Source of the DNA: Neofusicoccum parvum
Lineage: Eukaryota > Ascomycota > Dothideomycetes > Botryosphaeriales > Botryosphaeriaceae
DNA length: 64,000 bases
Direction: 5' to 3'
NCBI GenBank assembly: GCA_020912385.1
Contig: CP087211.1
Location: 1,736,001-1,800,000 of the forward strand
This document shows positions 44,611 through 55,890 of the stretch, one piece after another. Both the position numbers and the translations under genes were made by a program. The notes under the pieces were generated by a model, which was not told the origin of the DNA, searched no databases, and worked only from the letters and a program-made list of their open reading frames with translations. The first letter of the stretch is position 1. Each line of letters begins with the position of its first letter.

Positions 44611-47600
44611 AAAAGGGAAACTACAGCAAGCGTCAGCCGTGATCTGTTTCTCTTTCCGCACGTTAAGACATCTGCGTTAATGTGGCTGCAGCCCTCTGTA
44701 TGTTAGGTTTCGCTTGGATTTTAACATATAGTTCTCTACAACAGACTGAGAAACTCACAGGAATATACAGGGCAACCGCAGCAATCTTGCAATCGCTTGC
44801 TTGCATTTGAATATCTGATATCGATATATGGCTTTGAAGTGAAGAAACTTTGCACTGGCTATACTTCTCGATATCTCAGATGATGGTAGCAGTGATCTAG
44901 TTGCTATACTATGTAGAGCTGCTGAAGTCATCTCGCTCCACAATAATGACTGACCGGCTCGAGACCACAATAGCAGCGGCAGCGAAGATCAACACACCCC
45001 AACAAACGGCCGTTTCACCAACATCGAGCATGAAGCTAAGGGAAATCCCTCGTGCCCAGCCGCTTCCCGACTAGCACATCCGGGGGACGATGCCGGCAGC
45101 TTAGGACAAGGATCACAAGCCGCAGTAGCACGCCAACTCTTGCGTGCATATCGCCATCCCAGATGAAGAAAGCATCCATCGGCTACCACAGATTCCGGTC
45201 AGGGTCTTCCTGGGCGCAGTCTGGGCTCTCTCCGTCCTCCGGGAAGAATCGGATGGTGCCAACAATAGTCACCAATGTGGAAGACGTCAAAGTCCCTCAT
45301 CCGCCCGAGAAACTCGGATCCTCTACCGCAACTCCTCATTGCAGGTGCTCGCTTGCTATCGTGGCGTTTCTCATGGCCCGCAAGCCCTTGGCGACGCAGA
45401 TATTTTCAAGTCCAGCCTTCTTTGGACTTCCATTGAGCCACGGAGCCATGGCAGCGACGGGGCGGAGAGTCAGTGCCCTTGCCACAATTGCCTGTTGGAA
45501 AAGCCCCAGCCAACTCACTTCGCGAAAAATTGCCTTGCACGACGCAGGATTTGCCAGGGGTACACGCGAAGGGCGAGGAAGGCTGTTCCTGCCAGATCAT
45601 GTGAGCGGCGATTTTCGACGCAGCGGGCGCGGGACGGGGCGATGAAAATCCTGCAAGCCATTGAGCGAGGATGGCAGATCTGTGCATTCGCACACCGCGT
45701 GCTGCTGGTTTGGGGATGTCCATATCGAATGTCGGCGGACGTGTGAAACCCCAACTGCGCGTCAGAAAGGGCCGGAATGGACTGCGCACGCATGTGCTCT
45801 GGCCACGGCTGGCGGACTCCTGTCGGATTCGATCCCGAGCGTCTCGGACCGGTCCACTGTTGTCCAAGAAGTCCCAACACTTCGCCACCGACACGGCGAC
45901 GGCGGGCATGAGCATTGACTAAAGCGCTAGCACGGCGCGGGCACGATCGGCTCGCTGCCCTTTCCCCGTGGGCAGCCCCGCGACTCCACGGCCCACTCCC
46001 CACCTCCCACACACCGCACCGCGCCCGAGTCCAGCGCGGCATCTTCCTATCGCGCCCGGCACCAGCGCTCTGGAAGCCAGAATCCGACCGCTCCTGCTCT
46101 TGGCGCGTCGCGTGCTGCGACCGACTCCGACCTCTGCCCAGACAGCCACGAAAAACGCCACATCGCTCGCGACTCGAGTCACCCGCACACAAGCACGCTG
46201 CCGGCCGCGCAACCCAACGGCAGACGGTGCCTCGCTCAATAATGCCTGTGTCACTCAGAACCGCCTAGCCTTGGCCGTTTTGAGCCGCACCGCGCCATGG
46301 GGCCACGCCCAGCGCGCGCGCCAACCGGCTTCTGACTTTTCAGCTCGTTCCCCAGCTTGCGTCGTACGATGCTGGACACAGCACCCGCGCGCCCGCGCCT
46401 CTGCGTATTCTTGCTCGCCCGCCAAGGCACCGTGCCGCCTTGGGATCGGACGAAGTAGGCTGTCTTCTCCGCGGCTGGCCACCCGCGAGAGACGCCGGCT
46501 CGATTCGCCGGCTGCCTGACGAGGCAAATACGGGAGATATCGCGCCGCCCGGCGTGCGAAGGATTCGGCGATGATGGCGCCAAGTCCCAGTCAGCGGGAC
46601 GGCGGAGGGGAGGAGAGAGGGGGGAGACGGTGGGGGACGGGGGACTGCGGCCTGGGGAAAAAGGCCGCGGGAAGGCTGGTATCGCTCCATGCAGGCTGTC
46701 TTCCTCCCCATGGGGCAGATGGTTTCAGCGGAGGGCAGCTGCGTGGGTTCCACAGCTGCGGTCGAATCAAGCCGGACAAGCATCCTCAGCACTCGCCCTA
46801 TCGCGCCTGGCAAGCCGTTCCCACTTCTTCCCACTCTTGGCCCTTGGCCCGGCGCGCAGTCAGACCACCCGTTTGAGCACCTAGCGGCATACCTGTTCTG
46901 GGCTCCCCTCCGCTGTTTGCTTGTCAGCAGGCCTGTTCCGCCAAGTCGGTGGCGCTCCGCTGCTGCTTGGCGCCGTCGGCAGTCTGACGTGGGACTGCAC
47001 CGTGGTCAAGCATCGAACAGTTTCCTCTCCGCCGTCAGCAGTCTCCATTTTTCGTCAAACCCACACTGTTTCTTCGAGCGTTTCCTCCGCGTCTGGCTGC
47101 ACTTGTCCGCTGCACGGCGGGGGCTTGGCTGGCCGCGGACAGTCCCCACCCACACGGGCCCATTGGGCTATCTGTTGACCGCCCGGAATTCTCTGCGCGT
47201 GCAAGGAACATGCCGTGCAATGCGCGGCACAGTAAATCTGGGGTAACCAGTTCCGGGGCCGTGGGGTAAAATGCCCGACTAACGAGAACCCGGTAGCCCT
47301 CCGCCGTTAACCACTTTGTCGCAGCAGCCCCGACGAACACTCGGCCGGCTGGCACAGAATGCTCCTGTGCGATGCTGCGGCGGCCGGGATCGCCGCACAG
47401 CGCCATTCCGCATACCAAGCACTCTTGTTTGGGCGAAGGCGGGTTGTGCGCTTCTCGGCCGCATGCTGAAGGAACCTTAACCATGCCGGACGCATGCAAG
47501 GACATGACAAGCTCCAGGTCGATGCGTTCCCACGCCCTCGCCCTCAGTCGGGTCAGACCGGACCTGGCGAGGACTTGTCCGGCCCCACCAGAAACTGACC

Positions 47601-47870
47601 GGCCCCGGTGCCTCTCGTCGGGACGCGTCCAAATCTGCCGGTGACGCTCGGCGCGTTGCATCTCGAGCGGCGCCCGACCCCTACGTCGGACCGCTTGGCG
47701 GAGGCCGTCATGGGCTGGCGGCGTGGAGCGCGTCCTCTTGGCCCTCTTGGCCGCGGCACCAGTATGACCGTATGCAAGCCATGATGCTACCCCAGCCGTG
47801 CTCGCAGTCCATGAGGAGGCCCCGCATTGCTGCGTGATGATTAGATTGCAGACGTGCTGGCGCGTTTTGC

Positions 47871-47878
47871 TATATAAG
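47871..47878 (+). promoter_or_regulatory. TATA box of Jen1-like gene
   Basis: TATATAAG, 139 bases before the ATG at 48010, followed by a pyrimidine-rich leader. A strong TATA is typical of highly regulated carbon-source genes. Confidence 0.5.
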
Positions 47879-48009
47879 GTGCGCCCTCTGGAATGCCGTC
47901 TCCTCCCAGTCCAGCGGTTCTCTTTTCCCTCCAATCCTGAGCTCAAGCGGCAGCTCATTCGTCCCTTTCCTGCCCTTGTCCCTCCAGCCCCGCGAACCAA
48001 TCATCCATC

Positions 48010-49699
48010 ATGCCTGAGAACGGCGAGCCGGCCGAGCCCATGTCCAGGGGCGTCTGGTTCACGGCCAAGCAAGCTTGGGGCGACCTCTTCATCTGGAAGC
48101 AGCGCGTCGTCGTCGTCAATGAGTACGGCGAGGAGCGCACCGAGTGGCAGGAGCCCGCCCCGCTCCAGAACCCCTTCAGCCTCTTCGCCCAGCTGAGCCT
48201 CAAGGACTGGGTCTTCTTCCTGGTCGGTCTCGCAGCATGGACCGCCGACGCCTTCGACTTCCACGCCCTGTCCATCCAGACCGTCAAGCTCTCCAAGTAC
48301 TATGGCCAGTCCAAGACCAACATCACCACCGCCATCACCCTCACACTGCTCCTCCGCTCAATCGGCGCTGCTGCCTTCGGTCTGGCCGGTGACAAGTTCG
48401 GCCGCAAGTGGCCCATGGTCGCCAACATGATCATCCTCGGTCTCCTCCAGATTGCCACCATCTACAGCACCACCTTCAATCAGTTCCTGGCCGTCCGCAG
48501 CTTGTTCGGCCTGTTCATGGGCGGTGTGTACGGCAATGCCATCGCCATGGCGCTTGAGAACTGCCCGTGAGCATACACCATTTCCCTTCGGTAGTCACGC
48601 GACCACCTGCTAACCCAACACTTCTCCACAGCACCAACGCCAGAGGTCTCATGTCCGGTATCCTGCAGCAGGGCTACTCTCTGGGCTACGTCTTCGCGGC
48701 CTGCGCCAACCTGGGCGTCGGCGGCTCGACCGACAGCTGGAAGACGGTGTTCTGGATCGCGGCGGGCATCTCCATCTTCGTCGGCATCATCCGCATCTTC
48801 TTCCCGGAGTCGCAGCAGTTCATCGAGGCGAAGAAGGCGGGCAAGAAGGCCAAGGCTCCCGGCGCCTTCTGGCAGGAGACCAAGGTGATGCTGGCGCAGG
48901 AGTGGAAGATGTGCATCTACTGCATCATCCTGATGACGTGGTTCAACTACTACAGCCACACCTCGCAGGACAGCTACACCACCTTCATGCTCACCCAGAA
49001 GGAGCTCGACAACTCGGGCGCGTCGCGGGCCTCCATCCTCATGAAGGTCGGCGCCTGCGTCGGCGGCACCATCATCGGCTACCTCTCGCAGTTCGTCGGC
49101 CGCCGCCGCGCCATCATCGCCGCCTCGCTCATCTCCGCCTGCATGATCCCGGCCTGGATCCTGCCCGAGGGCGAGCGCTCCCTCTCCGCCTCTGGCTTCT
49201 TCATGCAGTTCTTCGTGCAGGGCGCCTGGGGCGTCATCCCCATCCACCTGAACGAGCTGTCGCCCCCTGCTTTCCGCTCCTCCTTCCCTGGTAAGCCTTC
49301 CCATTCCCTCCCTCTCTCACCCTCCACGCATCGTGCTAACGGCTTTTGTCTGTGATAGGTATCACCTACCAACTCGGCAACATGATCTCCTCCCCCTCGG
49401 CGCAGATCGTCAACGCCATCGCCGAAAAGACGCTCATCACCATCAACAACGGCGACAAGGTGCCCGCCTACGGCCCGGTCATGGGCGTGGCCACCGCCAT
49501 CATCGCCGTCGGCATCGCCGTCACCACGGCCTTCGGCCCGGAGAAGCGCGGCCGCCACTTCGAGCAGGCCAAGCCCGCCGGCGCCGTCGAGGAGCCCGTC
49601 AAGGACGTCGAGGCCGGCTTCGGCAGCTTCGCCGAGGAGGGCGGCAAGAAGGGCCCCGAGGCGGAGAAGATCGAGATGGCGGACGCGCAGAAGGTTTAG
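48010..49699 (+). CDS. Monocarboxylate:H+ symporter, Jen1 family
   Basis: Three exons (48010-48566, 48632-49290, 49359-49699) give 518 aa. Jen1-type MFS carriers import lactate, pyruvate or dicarboxylates with protons. The hallmark NXX[ST]HX[ST]QDXXXT is present as NYYSHTSQDSYTT (residues 291-303). Helix 1 region LKDWVFFLVGLAAWTADAFD, loop 2-3 GLAGDKFGRKWPM (motif A) and FLAVRSLFGLFMGGVYGNAI are also typical. Cytosolic N- and C-termini are hydrophilic; the C-terminus is Glu/Lys-rich, as in carriers turned over by ubiquitination. Introns of 65 and 68 nt have branch GCTAAC. Family members are repressed by glucose; GC-rich boxes upstream could be CreA sites but are not diagnostic. Confidence 0.92.
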
Positions 49700-50649
49700 A
49701 CGCGATAGATCGGATGAGGTGACGTACACCTGGCTACGATTGATGTTTATGATTGTCGATACCCTGTGCATGACCAGGGAATGAATGGATTATTGCATTC
49801 ATATGCGATTGCTGCCGTGCTTGTGTTTGTGAATATGTCTGCCAGCTTCTTGCTATTGTCTGGGTGATTGCGCTTGCTCGCGAACATAGAAGCGTCGGCC
49901 GTTTGCGCTCGAAGCTGGTGAATGCTTCAACTTCGTCTGAATAGAACTCGGCCCGGTGCTCTTCGTTAGAAGGGCTGCCCAGCTATCCCGAGCCAGGCGA
50001 TGAGATACTTAGATAACCAGCGTTAGGTGCACTACTTGCTCTAGGAGGCTTAGAGAATTGCAATGAGGGATTCATTAGTACTGCTAACTACGATTACGTA
50101 CTATTGGTTTCATCATCCCAGTCTATCTACGTGCATACAGCATAAATTTGACAGATGAAGCTGGTTTTTTGTTTTTAAATGTTCGTCTTACAAAATACGA
50201 TGGTGTTTTAGAAGACATAAAAATCATTGGTGTAAATGTTTCAACTATAAATAGTCATTAATTTTTTGAAATTGACCTTCTTCGGCCTATACGACCAACA
50301 TTCCTAATAGTAACTAACGAAACGTCTTCAAGACCGTCCTAGCCTTGAAGTAGTGCTCCATTCTCCCTCCATCCCTTATCGTCATACGGAGTACAGAAAA
50401 GACTCTCACGAGCTTGGTTCGGGAAGCATTCCAATGTGTGGCAACCATAGGCAGCTGAAGCATTCGTCCGGACGTAAACAAGCAGTACAAGAAACGCCGA
50501 ACCCATACGGATGCATGCTTCAACTGCCTCCGAAGGTATGTATGTGTCAATCTTTTCCGAACCGAGCACCTGGCAACAAAAACATATGCAGTCAAACGTC
50601 GCACAAAGAAACAACGCAACGCGCTCGTAAGAGGGACAGCAAAAGGATA
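49700..50649. other. Spacer with AT-rich patch and decayed foldback
   Basis: Runs of A/T at 50160-50290 contrast with neighbouring DNA. A foldback relative lies at 50413-50568 (listed separately). No coding region is supported. Confidence 0.45.
50413..50568. repeat. Diverged foldback related to 44442-44610
   Basis: Left side contains GGTTCGGGAAGCATTCC and GGCAGCTGAAGCATTCGTCC; right side, reversed, contains GGTTCGGAAAAGATTG and GGCAGTTGAAGCATGCATCC. The core GGCAGCTGAAGCATTC and the outer GGTTCGG are shared with the 44.4-kb element. It lies 82 bp downstream of the second tRNA-Thr gene, on the same side as at the first locus. Confidence 0.7.
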
Positions 50650-50739
50650 TGCTTCCACTGAGATTTGAACTCAGGACCTCGGCATGACTGATGGGGATCA
50701 GCTACTAGTGCCGCGCTCTACCAACTGAGCCATAGAAGC
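50650..50739 (-). tRNA. tRNA-Thr (AGT) with intron, second copy
   Basis: The mature sequence is identical to the gene at 44196, with the same anticodon AGT and 17-nt intron position. The intron differs at four of 17 positions. Transcription runs leftward, with TTTT shortly after the 3' end. Confidence 0.95.
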
Positions 50740-51315
50740 TATAGAAGCAATACAGGATGGTGTTGAGGAGGGACCCCGTAGACCAGTGCTCCGTTCTGTG
50801 GAAGTCGCTTGCTAGAGATGGGCTTATGTAGAGCCCGTCGCTCTGCTGCCCTTGGAAAAGGTTTCGATGGGATGTGGGGTTCCTGATGGACTGGAGACGA
50901 AGAAAGGGGGGGCTGATTTTGCTCGGGTAAAACGAGATGCATCGGCCACTTACCCATTCGAGTAAACAAAGCGAACCGTCTGGCCCATCCAGGGGCTGTC
51001 GTGCCTGTCCAGCGGCTGAACGCGTGGCGCTGGTGGATCGAGAGACGTGCTCCGATGACGAATGATGTAAACAAGAGGGGAGAAGAGAAAGGCGTTAGGT
51101 GGAAATATTCGCAGTATCAAAAATAGATGGTCCAACATTTGCCATGGGAATAGATTCCATTCCTACCTGCCTACTGTTTTCGCCGGCATAAAATGTATAC
51201 AATAGAGATATCGCTACAGATCTTCTGCTGTTCAGCAGTCGCAGATTTTGTTAGATGCAGCGCGCTTTTCAATTTCGTTCCCACTCACCCGGCCGTTGAT
51301 GGACAACCAGCCTCT
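50740..51315. other. Intergenic spacer
   Basis: This is the 5' flank of the tRNA gene and 3' flank of the kelch gene. No gene is supported. Confidence 0.45.
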
Positions 51316-52683
51316 TCACCGGTCAACGGTGATCAGCCAACCGTTATCCAGAATCCTACCGGTTTCGTCTGCACCACCCCAGACAACGACAGCCGCACCG
51401 TCAACCTCGGTGCCCTTCGTTGCCGCGAAGCCGATCCGTATATCCATGCCCTTGGTGCCTGACAGACTTGCCGGCCTGTCAGAGACCACATCGCCATCAT
51501 CGTTGAGGTACTGGTATTGGACCTCCGTCCAGTGCGCATAGCTTGTGTCCAACTTCACCGTGCTCTGGGTGGGGTTCTTCGCGGGGGTCGCGGCGACAGT
51601 GGTGGGGAGCTGGAAGGCCCAGACATCGTCGAGATAGGACAGCCCACCCTCCTGGACATCCGGCTTCAATCCACCGACGAGCAGCAGGTAATGGCCAGAC
51701 TTGCCGGCAGTCACCTCGACCAGGGCGTGGCCAGACCGGTTGGCGGGGCCAGCACCCTCATCGTGTGGGATTGTTTCCCAATCGCCAGAGAGCGTCCGAG
51801 CAGGAGGACCGCCAGACTCGGCAAACCTCCAGAGACCGCTAACATCGAAGTGAGAAACACCGCTAGGGACGGGCTCAGAAGTATTGACGCCACCAAAGAG
51901 GTAGAGGCGCGAGCCAACACAGGCAAGGCCGGCGCCTAACCTGGCGGGACCGGGCGGGGCTGCCAGCTTATTCCAGATCCTCGATCGAATGTCGAAGGTC
52001 CAGAGGTCGTGGATGAGCTCGCCATCGGGTGCCTTGCCGGCGGAGATGAAGATGGTCCCCCATGTGCCGGGCTCGGGCGGCTCTGGCACGACAAGGCTGG
52101 GGTCGGGGGGCTGCTGAGGGAGAGTTGCTTGGTCGGTCTTGGTCTCCTTGGGAGCAGGCTCCTCGCTCGCAGCTGCGGCATGGAAGGATCTCGAAGGGGG
52201 CACGGGGGCTTCTGCATTCTGGGGGTCGATGGCGGTCCAGTTGCTGCGCGAGGTGGAGAAGACCCAGACTCGGCCGTTCTCGTTGACGGCGCCCTCAACA
52301 TCGCCGCCGAAGACGAAGATGTCGTCGCCAACCACGACGGCGCTGTGGCCCTTCCGGGCAGCGGGCACGCCCTGGTCCTCCTTGGCAGGCTTGGAGGTGA
52401 TTGTGGTGTAGTCGGCCTCGGCGATGCCGGACGAGGGCAGGATCACGACGTGCATGTCATTGTCGGCGAGCTGGCCGTCGGCGACCTCGCCGCCGAAGAT
52501 GTAGGCGCGGCCCTTGACGACGGAGACGGAGTGCGAGGTGCGCGGCAGCGGGGCTCCCTGGACGGGCGAGAAGGCGGCCTTGACGGCGCGCTGGCCGGGC
52601 TGAGCGATGCCCTTGGCGAAGCCAAAGGCGCCGGACACGAAGCCCTTGCCGGAGTTGAGGACACCGCCGACGGTTGGCGGCAT
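51316..52683 (-). CDS. Kelch-repeat beta-propeller protein
   Basis: One exon, 455 aa. Kelch motifs are recognisable by repeated hydrophobic-Gly-Gly strands: RTSHSVSVVKGRAYIFGGE, RKGHSAVVVGDDIFVFGGD, LGAGLACVGSRLYLFGGV, RSGHALVEV...YLLLVGGL and a final VVVWGGADETG, each preceded by conserved Trp/aromatic strands such as LWTFDIRSRIWNKL. These give about five to six blades. The N-terminus (GKGFVSGAFGFAKG) has no signal peptide. Fungal proteins of this layout act as scaffolds or in cell-polarity and vesicle functions, but no specific role can be assigned. The glutamine/proline insert between blades (around 52080-52150) is not conserved in kelch proteins generally. Confidence 0.87.
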   Translation of the reverse strand: MPPTVGGVLNSGKGFVSGAFGFAKGIAQPGQRAVKAAFSPVQGAPLPRTSHSVSVVKGRAYIFGGEVADGQLADNDMHVVILPSSGIAEADYTTITSKPAKEDQGVPAARKGHSAVVVGDDIFVFGGDVEGAVNENGRVWVFSTSRSNWTAIDPQNAEAPVPPSRSFHAAAASEEPAPKETKTDQATLPQQPPDPSLVVPEPPEPGTWGTIFISAGKAPDGELIHDLWTFDIRSRIWNKLAAPPGPARLGAGLACVGSRLYLFGGVNTSEPVPSGVSHFDVSGLWRFAESGGPPARTLSGDWETIPHDEGAGPANRSGHALVEVTAGKSGHYLLLVGGLKPDVQEGGLSYLDDVWAFQLPTTVAATPAKNPTQSTVKLDTSYAHWTEVQYQYLNDDGDVVSDRPASLSGTKGMDIRIGFAATKGTEVDGAAVVVWGGADETGRILDNGWLITVDR

Positions 52684-53677
52684 GGTGGATGCGAAGCGTG
52701 GGACTGGGGACTGGAGGGTGGAGGAGGGGGGTGTTTTGTTTGGAGGAGGAGGGGCCGCCGACCGTCAGCTCAGGCAAGCGGCAGGCAGCTGCTGCTTCCC
52801 AGCACCAGCTCACGCCAACGCCATGACGTAGGCCCGCGTGGCGGTGCCGAGCCTGCCGGCGCACAGCCAAACCGCGACACCTGTGCCTGGAGCCCCGCAC
52901 ACCCGCGACACGCCCGCCAGGCTGCTCAACCTCGCCCGCCCGCTCGCGATGCCGCCCGGTGTTGGTGTCGTCGTCTGCTGGGAGCTCTCGCCGGCGTGCA
53001 CGCCCCGGAAAGGCGCCATCCCGCCCGCCCCTTGCGAGCCTCGTCCTCTGATCGTCGCCGCTGGCCGCATGCTCGCACGCCCGCATGTCAGCTGCGCTGT
53101 TATTGCTCGGCGCTGACTCGCATTGCCTGCGATCTGCTTTCCGCTCCAGCCGCACGATCAATTGTCGACCGACTGGCGTTTCATCTGCCATCGACAAACG
53201 TGCTTCTTGGTCCCCTTCCGTCCGCAGCGCCACCATTTGTGGCGTCGGACAGCCACCGCCGCGCGGGGAGTTGGAGCATCCGGCCTCACTTGAGTTGTGG
53301 GCAAAAGCCATTCGGACGAGTGCTTCAATTGACCATGGCTGCTAGTCCTCTCTCGAAAGCCATGCTTACATGTTTAGGCCTGTTATCGCCTGCGGAATGT
53401 CGTGGCCCCTGGTCATTTGGACTAGCCACCACTAGGTGCATTCGTGTTGCTCTACTGCTGACTGTGCATGTTGATGTATCATGTCTCCCTGCCCGAAATA
53501 GTTAGACGCCGCGGTCCAGCCCGTTCCGCCATCACAATGGGACGGAATGGTCTCGATATAGCATGACCTCCACCGCCAAGTACGCAGCTTGCATAAGTGT
53601 GGCCAAGAATTCTGCAAAACTGAATATTTAAGAGACTGATGAGTGCGAAGTCTTAAAATCCACACTCTTCACGCACT
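52684..53677. other. Divergent promoter kelch / P450
   Basis: About 1 kb. The kelch side is very GC-rich; the P450 side is more AT-rich. A 22-bp stretch near 53304 resembles the foldback core in one orientation. No gene is supported. Confidence 0.45.
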
Positions 53678-55705
53678 ATGGAATTTCTCAAAGTCCACCA
53701 ACTTTTCATACAGCATGACGCAATCGCATCCCTGCTTTTCCTCTCCCTCGTGTACCTTGCCTACAATGCTGTGCGCATAGCACATCGTCTGTATTTCAGT
53801 CCGTTGGCCAAATTTCCCGGTCCAAAACTCGCGGCAGCTACCTACTTATACGAAGAATACTACGACATCTGGTTGGGCGGCCAGTATACAAACAAAATCA
53901 AGCAGATGCACCAACAGTACGGTAAGTCCATGCACCTCTGTTCCCTCAAAGCCATGAGCTTTAGTTCATCGGTATCAACAGGACCAATCATCCGCATCGG
54001 CCCCGAGGAACTCCATGTCAGCGACCCATCGTTCATAGCGCCGCTATACACGCCATCGCCTCATCCATCAATGCAAAACAAAACACCAAAGCGGTATAGG
54101 TGGACCCGCCAAGTCTACTCCACCGGCTTCGGCGAGGCTTCTGTGGTTTCAACGACAGACCACGATCTCCACCGTTTGCGCCGCAAGCCTCTGGAGCCCT
54201 TCTTTACCGTCGCCCAAACGCGCAAGATCCAGGGACTCATATACGACAAGGCCGATGTGCTGTGCAAGAGGATGAAAGAAGCAGCCGCGGACGAAGAACC
54301 AGTGAAGATTAAGCTCGCGTACAGCTGCTACACCACAGACGTCATAAGCAGTAAGCCCGGCGATGTCTAAATATGGGAGCAGGGGCGCTTATTTTCGCAT
54401 CCAGTGTACCTGCTCGGGGTTTGCTTCGACTTCCTCGATCATCCCGGCTTCAACCGCGAGTTCAGCGACACTGTCACCCAGCTGGCCAAAGCGACTCCGA
54501 TCTTGAGGCCGTTCTGGTGGTTGACTTCAGTGATGGAGTATGTGCCGCCAGCGCTTCATCGCTACCTGGGTTCTGGTATCAGGGCCGTTTTGGCCCAACG
54601 AGAAGTACGCACCAGCACCAATCCCTCTTCCAGCCAATTCCAGTGATACTGATAACACTCTGCCACAGGAAACAAAACACCACCTCGCCCACGCCAAAGC
54701 CCGCAAGCTCGCCAAGGAGAAATCCGCCACCCCTCCAACCGAAACCACCTCACCTACCGACTCCCCAACAATAATCGACGCCCTCCTCACCAGCTCGCTC
54801 CCCCCGTCCGAGAAGTCCGACTTCCGCCTGCGCATGGAGATTGAAATCCTGCTCGCAGCCGGCACCGAGACGACGGCGACCTGCCTGGGCGCGCTGACCG
54901 TCTTCGTGCTCGACGACCAGGACGTGCACGCCAAACTGACGAAAGAGCTGGTCGACGCCATCCCAGACGCCTCGAAACTACCCCCGCTGCAAGTACTAGA
55001 AAAGCTACCGTATCTGGTGCGTCCCGCCCCCCCTCACAACACCAACGAAGCCACCACACTGACCGCAACCCCGCCCCCTCGCAGACCGGCGTCATCCGCG
55101 AAGGCCTGCGGTACGCTCCTCCCCCTCCCCGCTCTCTTCCCCACTACTAACGCCCCCTCCCCCCTCCGTTCCAGCCTCGGCTTCGGCATCTACACCCGCA
55201 TCACCCGCATGGCCGAAGAGCCGCTCCCGTACGGCCCCTACGCCATCCCGCCCCTCACGCCCATCAGCATGACCTCCGGCCTGACGCACGTCGACCCGGC
55301 CATCTGGGACCAGCCCACCCGATTCATGCCCGAGCGCTGGGCGGACCCGGCGGAGGCCGCCCGGCTGGGGAGGTACCTGACCGCGTTTTCGAAGGGCGGG
55401 AGGGCGTGTTTGGGGATCAAGTGAGTGTGGCTGTCCGCCCGGAAGGGGAGTGGGTGTGCTGACGTGAAGTGCAGTCTGGCGTACGCGGAGGTGTACGTTG
55501 CGGTGGCGGCGGTGTTCAGGCGATTTGGGCGGATGGAGTTGTGTGGGTTTGGGAAGGAGGACGTGGAGGAGGGTGAGTGTTATCCTCTAAGAAAAGGCAA
55601 ACGGGTCCAAGAGACATTGCTGACGGTGCGATTGCAGTGGTGGCGGATTGGAACCTGCCGAAGTTCAGGAAAACTCTTAATGAGCTTAGTGTCTACATCA
55701 AGTGA
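53678..55705 (+). CDS. Cytochrome P450 monooxygenase
   Basis: Eight exons (53678-53921, 53982-54350, 54405-54604, 54669-55016, 55085-55110, 55175-55420, 55475-55572, 55638-55705) give 532 aa. An N-terminal membrane anchor (about residues 14-35) precedes the hinge KFPGPK. I-helix AGTETT is at 335-340, ExxR is EGLR (393-396), the PERW loop is FMPERWADP, and the heme loop is FSKGGRACLG with ligand Cys474. The sequence resembles trichodiene-oxygenase-type and related fungal class II P450s, which need NADPH-P450 reductase at the ER. Exon 5 is only 26 nt. All seven introns (54-68 nt) have GT-AG ends and fit in phase. Substrate is unknown; no biosynthetic cluster surrounds it. Confidence 0.9.
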
Positions 55706-55890
55706 CGGGGTGAATACTTTTGGAGGTTGTTGGAAATAGCTGAGAATCAAGACTACTTCTTCAGCATGCACGGTAAAAACCGGAGCGGCCAAATGAGAGT
55801 TCAGAGTCCTATTCATTTTGTATTTTCTAGCAAGAGAAAAGATATCTGAGCCAAGCCATCAAGCCACCAAACCCACCCATGACTCATGAG

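Larger units (their letters stand above)
44286..48009. other. Gene-poor spacer, 3.7 kb, with inverted repeat
   Basis: It holds the 70-bp inverted repeat near its left end and the promoter of the Jen1-like gene at its right end. The remainder is GC-rich with overlapping open frames on both strands and no domain I recognise. No rRNA or further tRNA is seen. Confidence 0.45.

Noticed and set aside
54351..54404. Premature end of the P450 frame at 54370
   Set aside because: It lies in an intron; splicing 54350 to 54405 restores the conserved sequence in phase.
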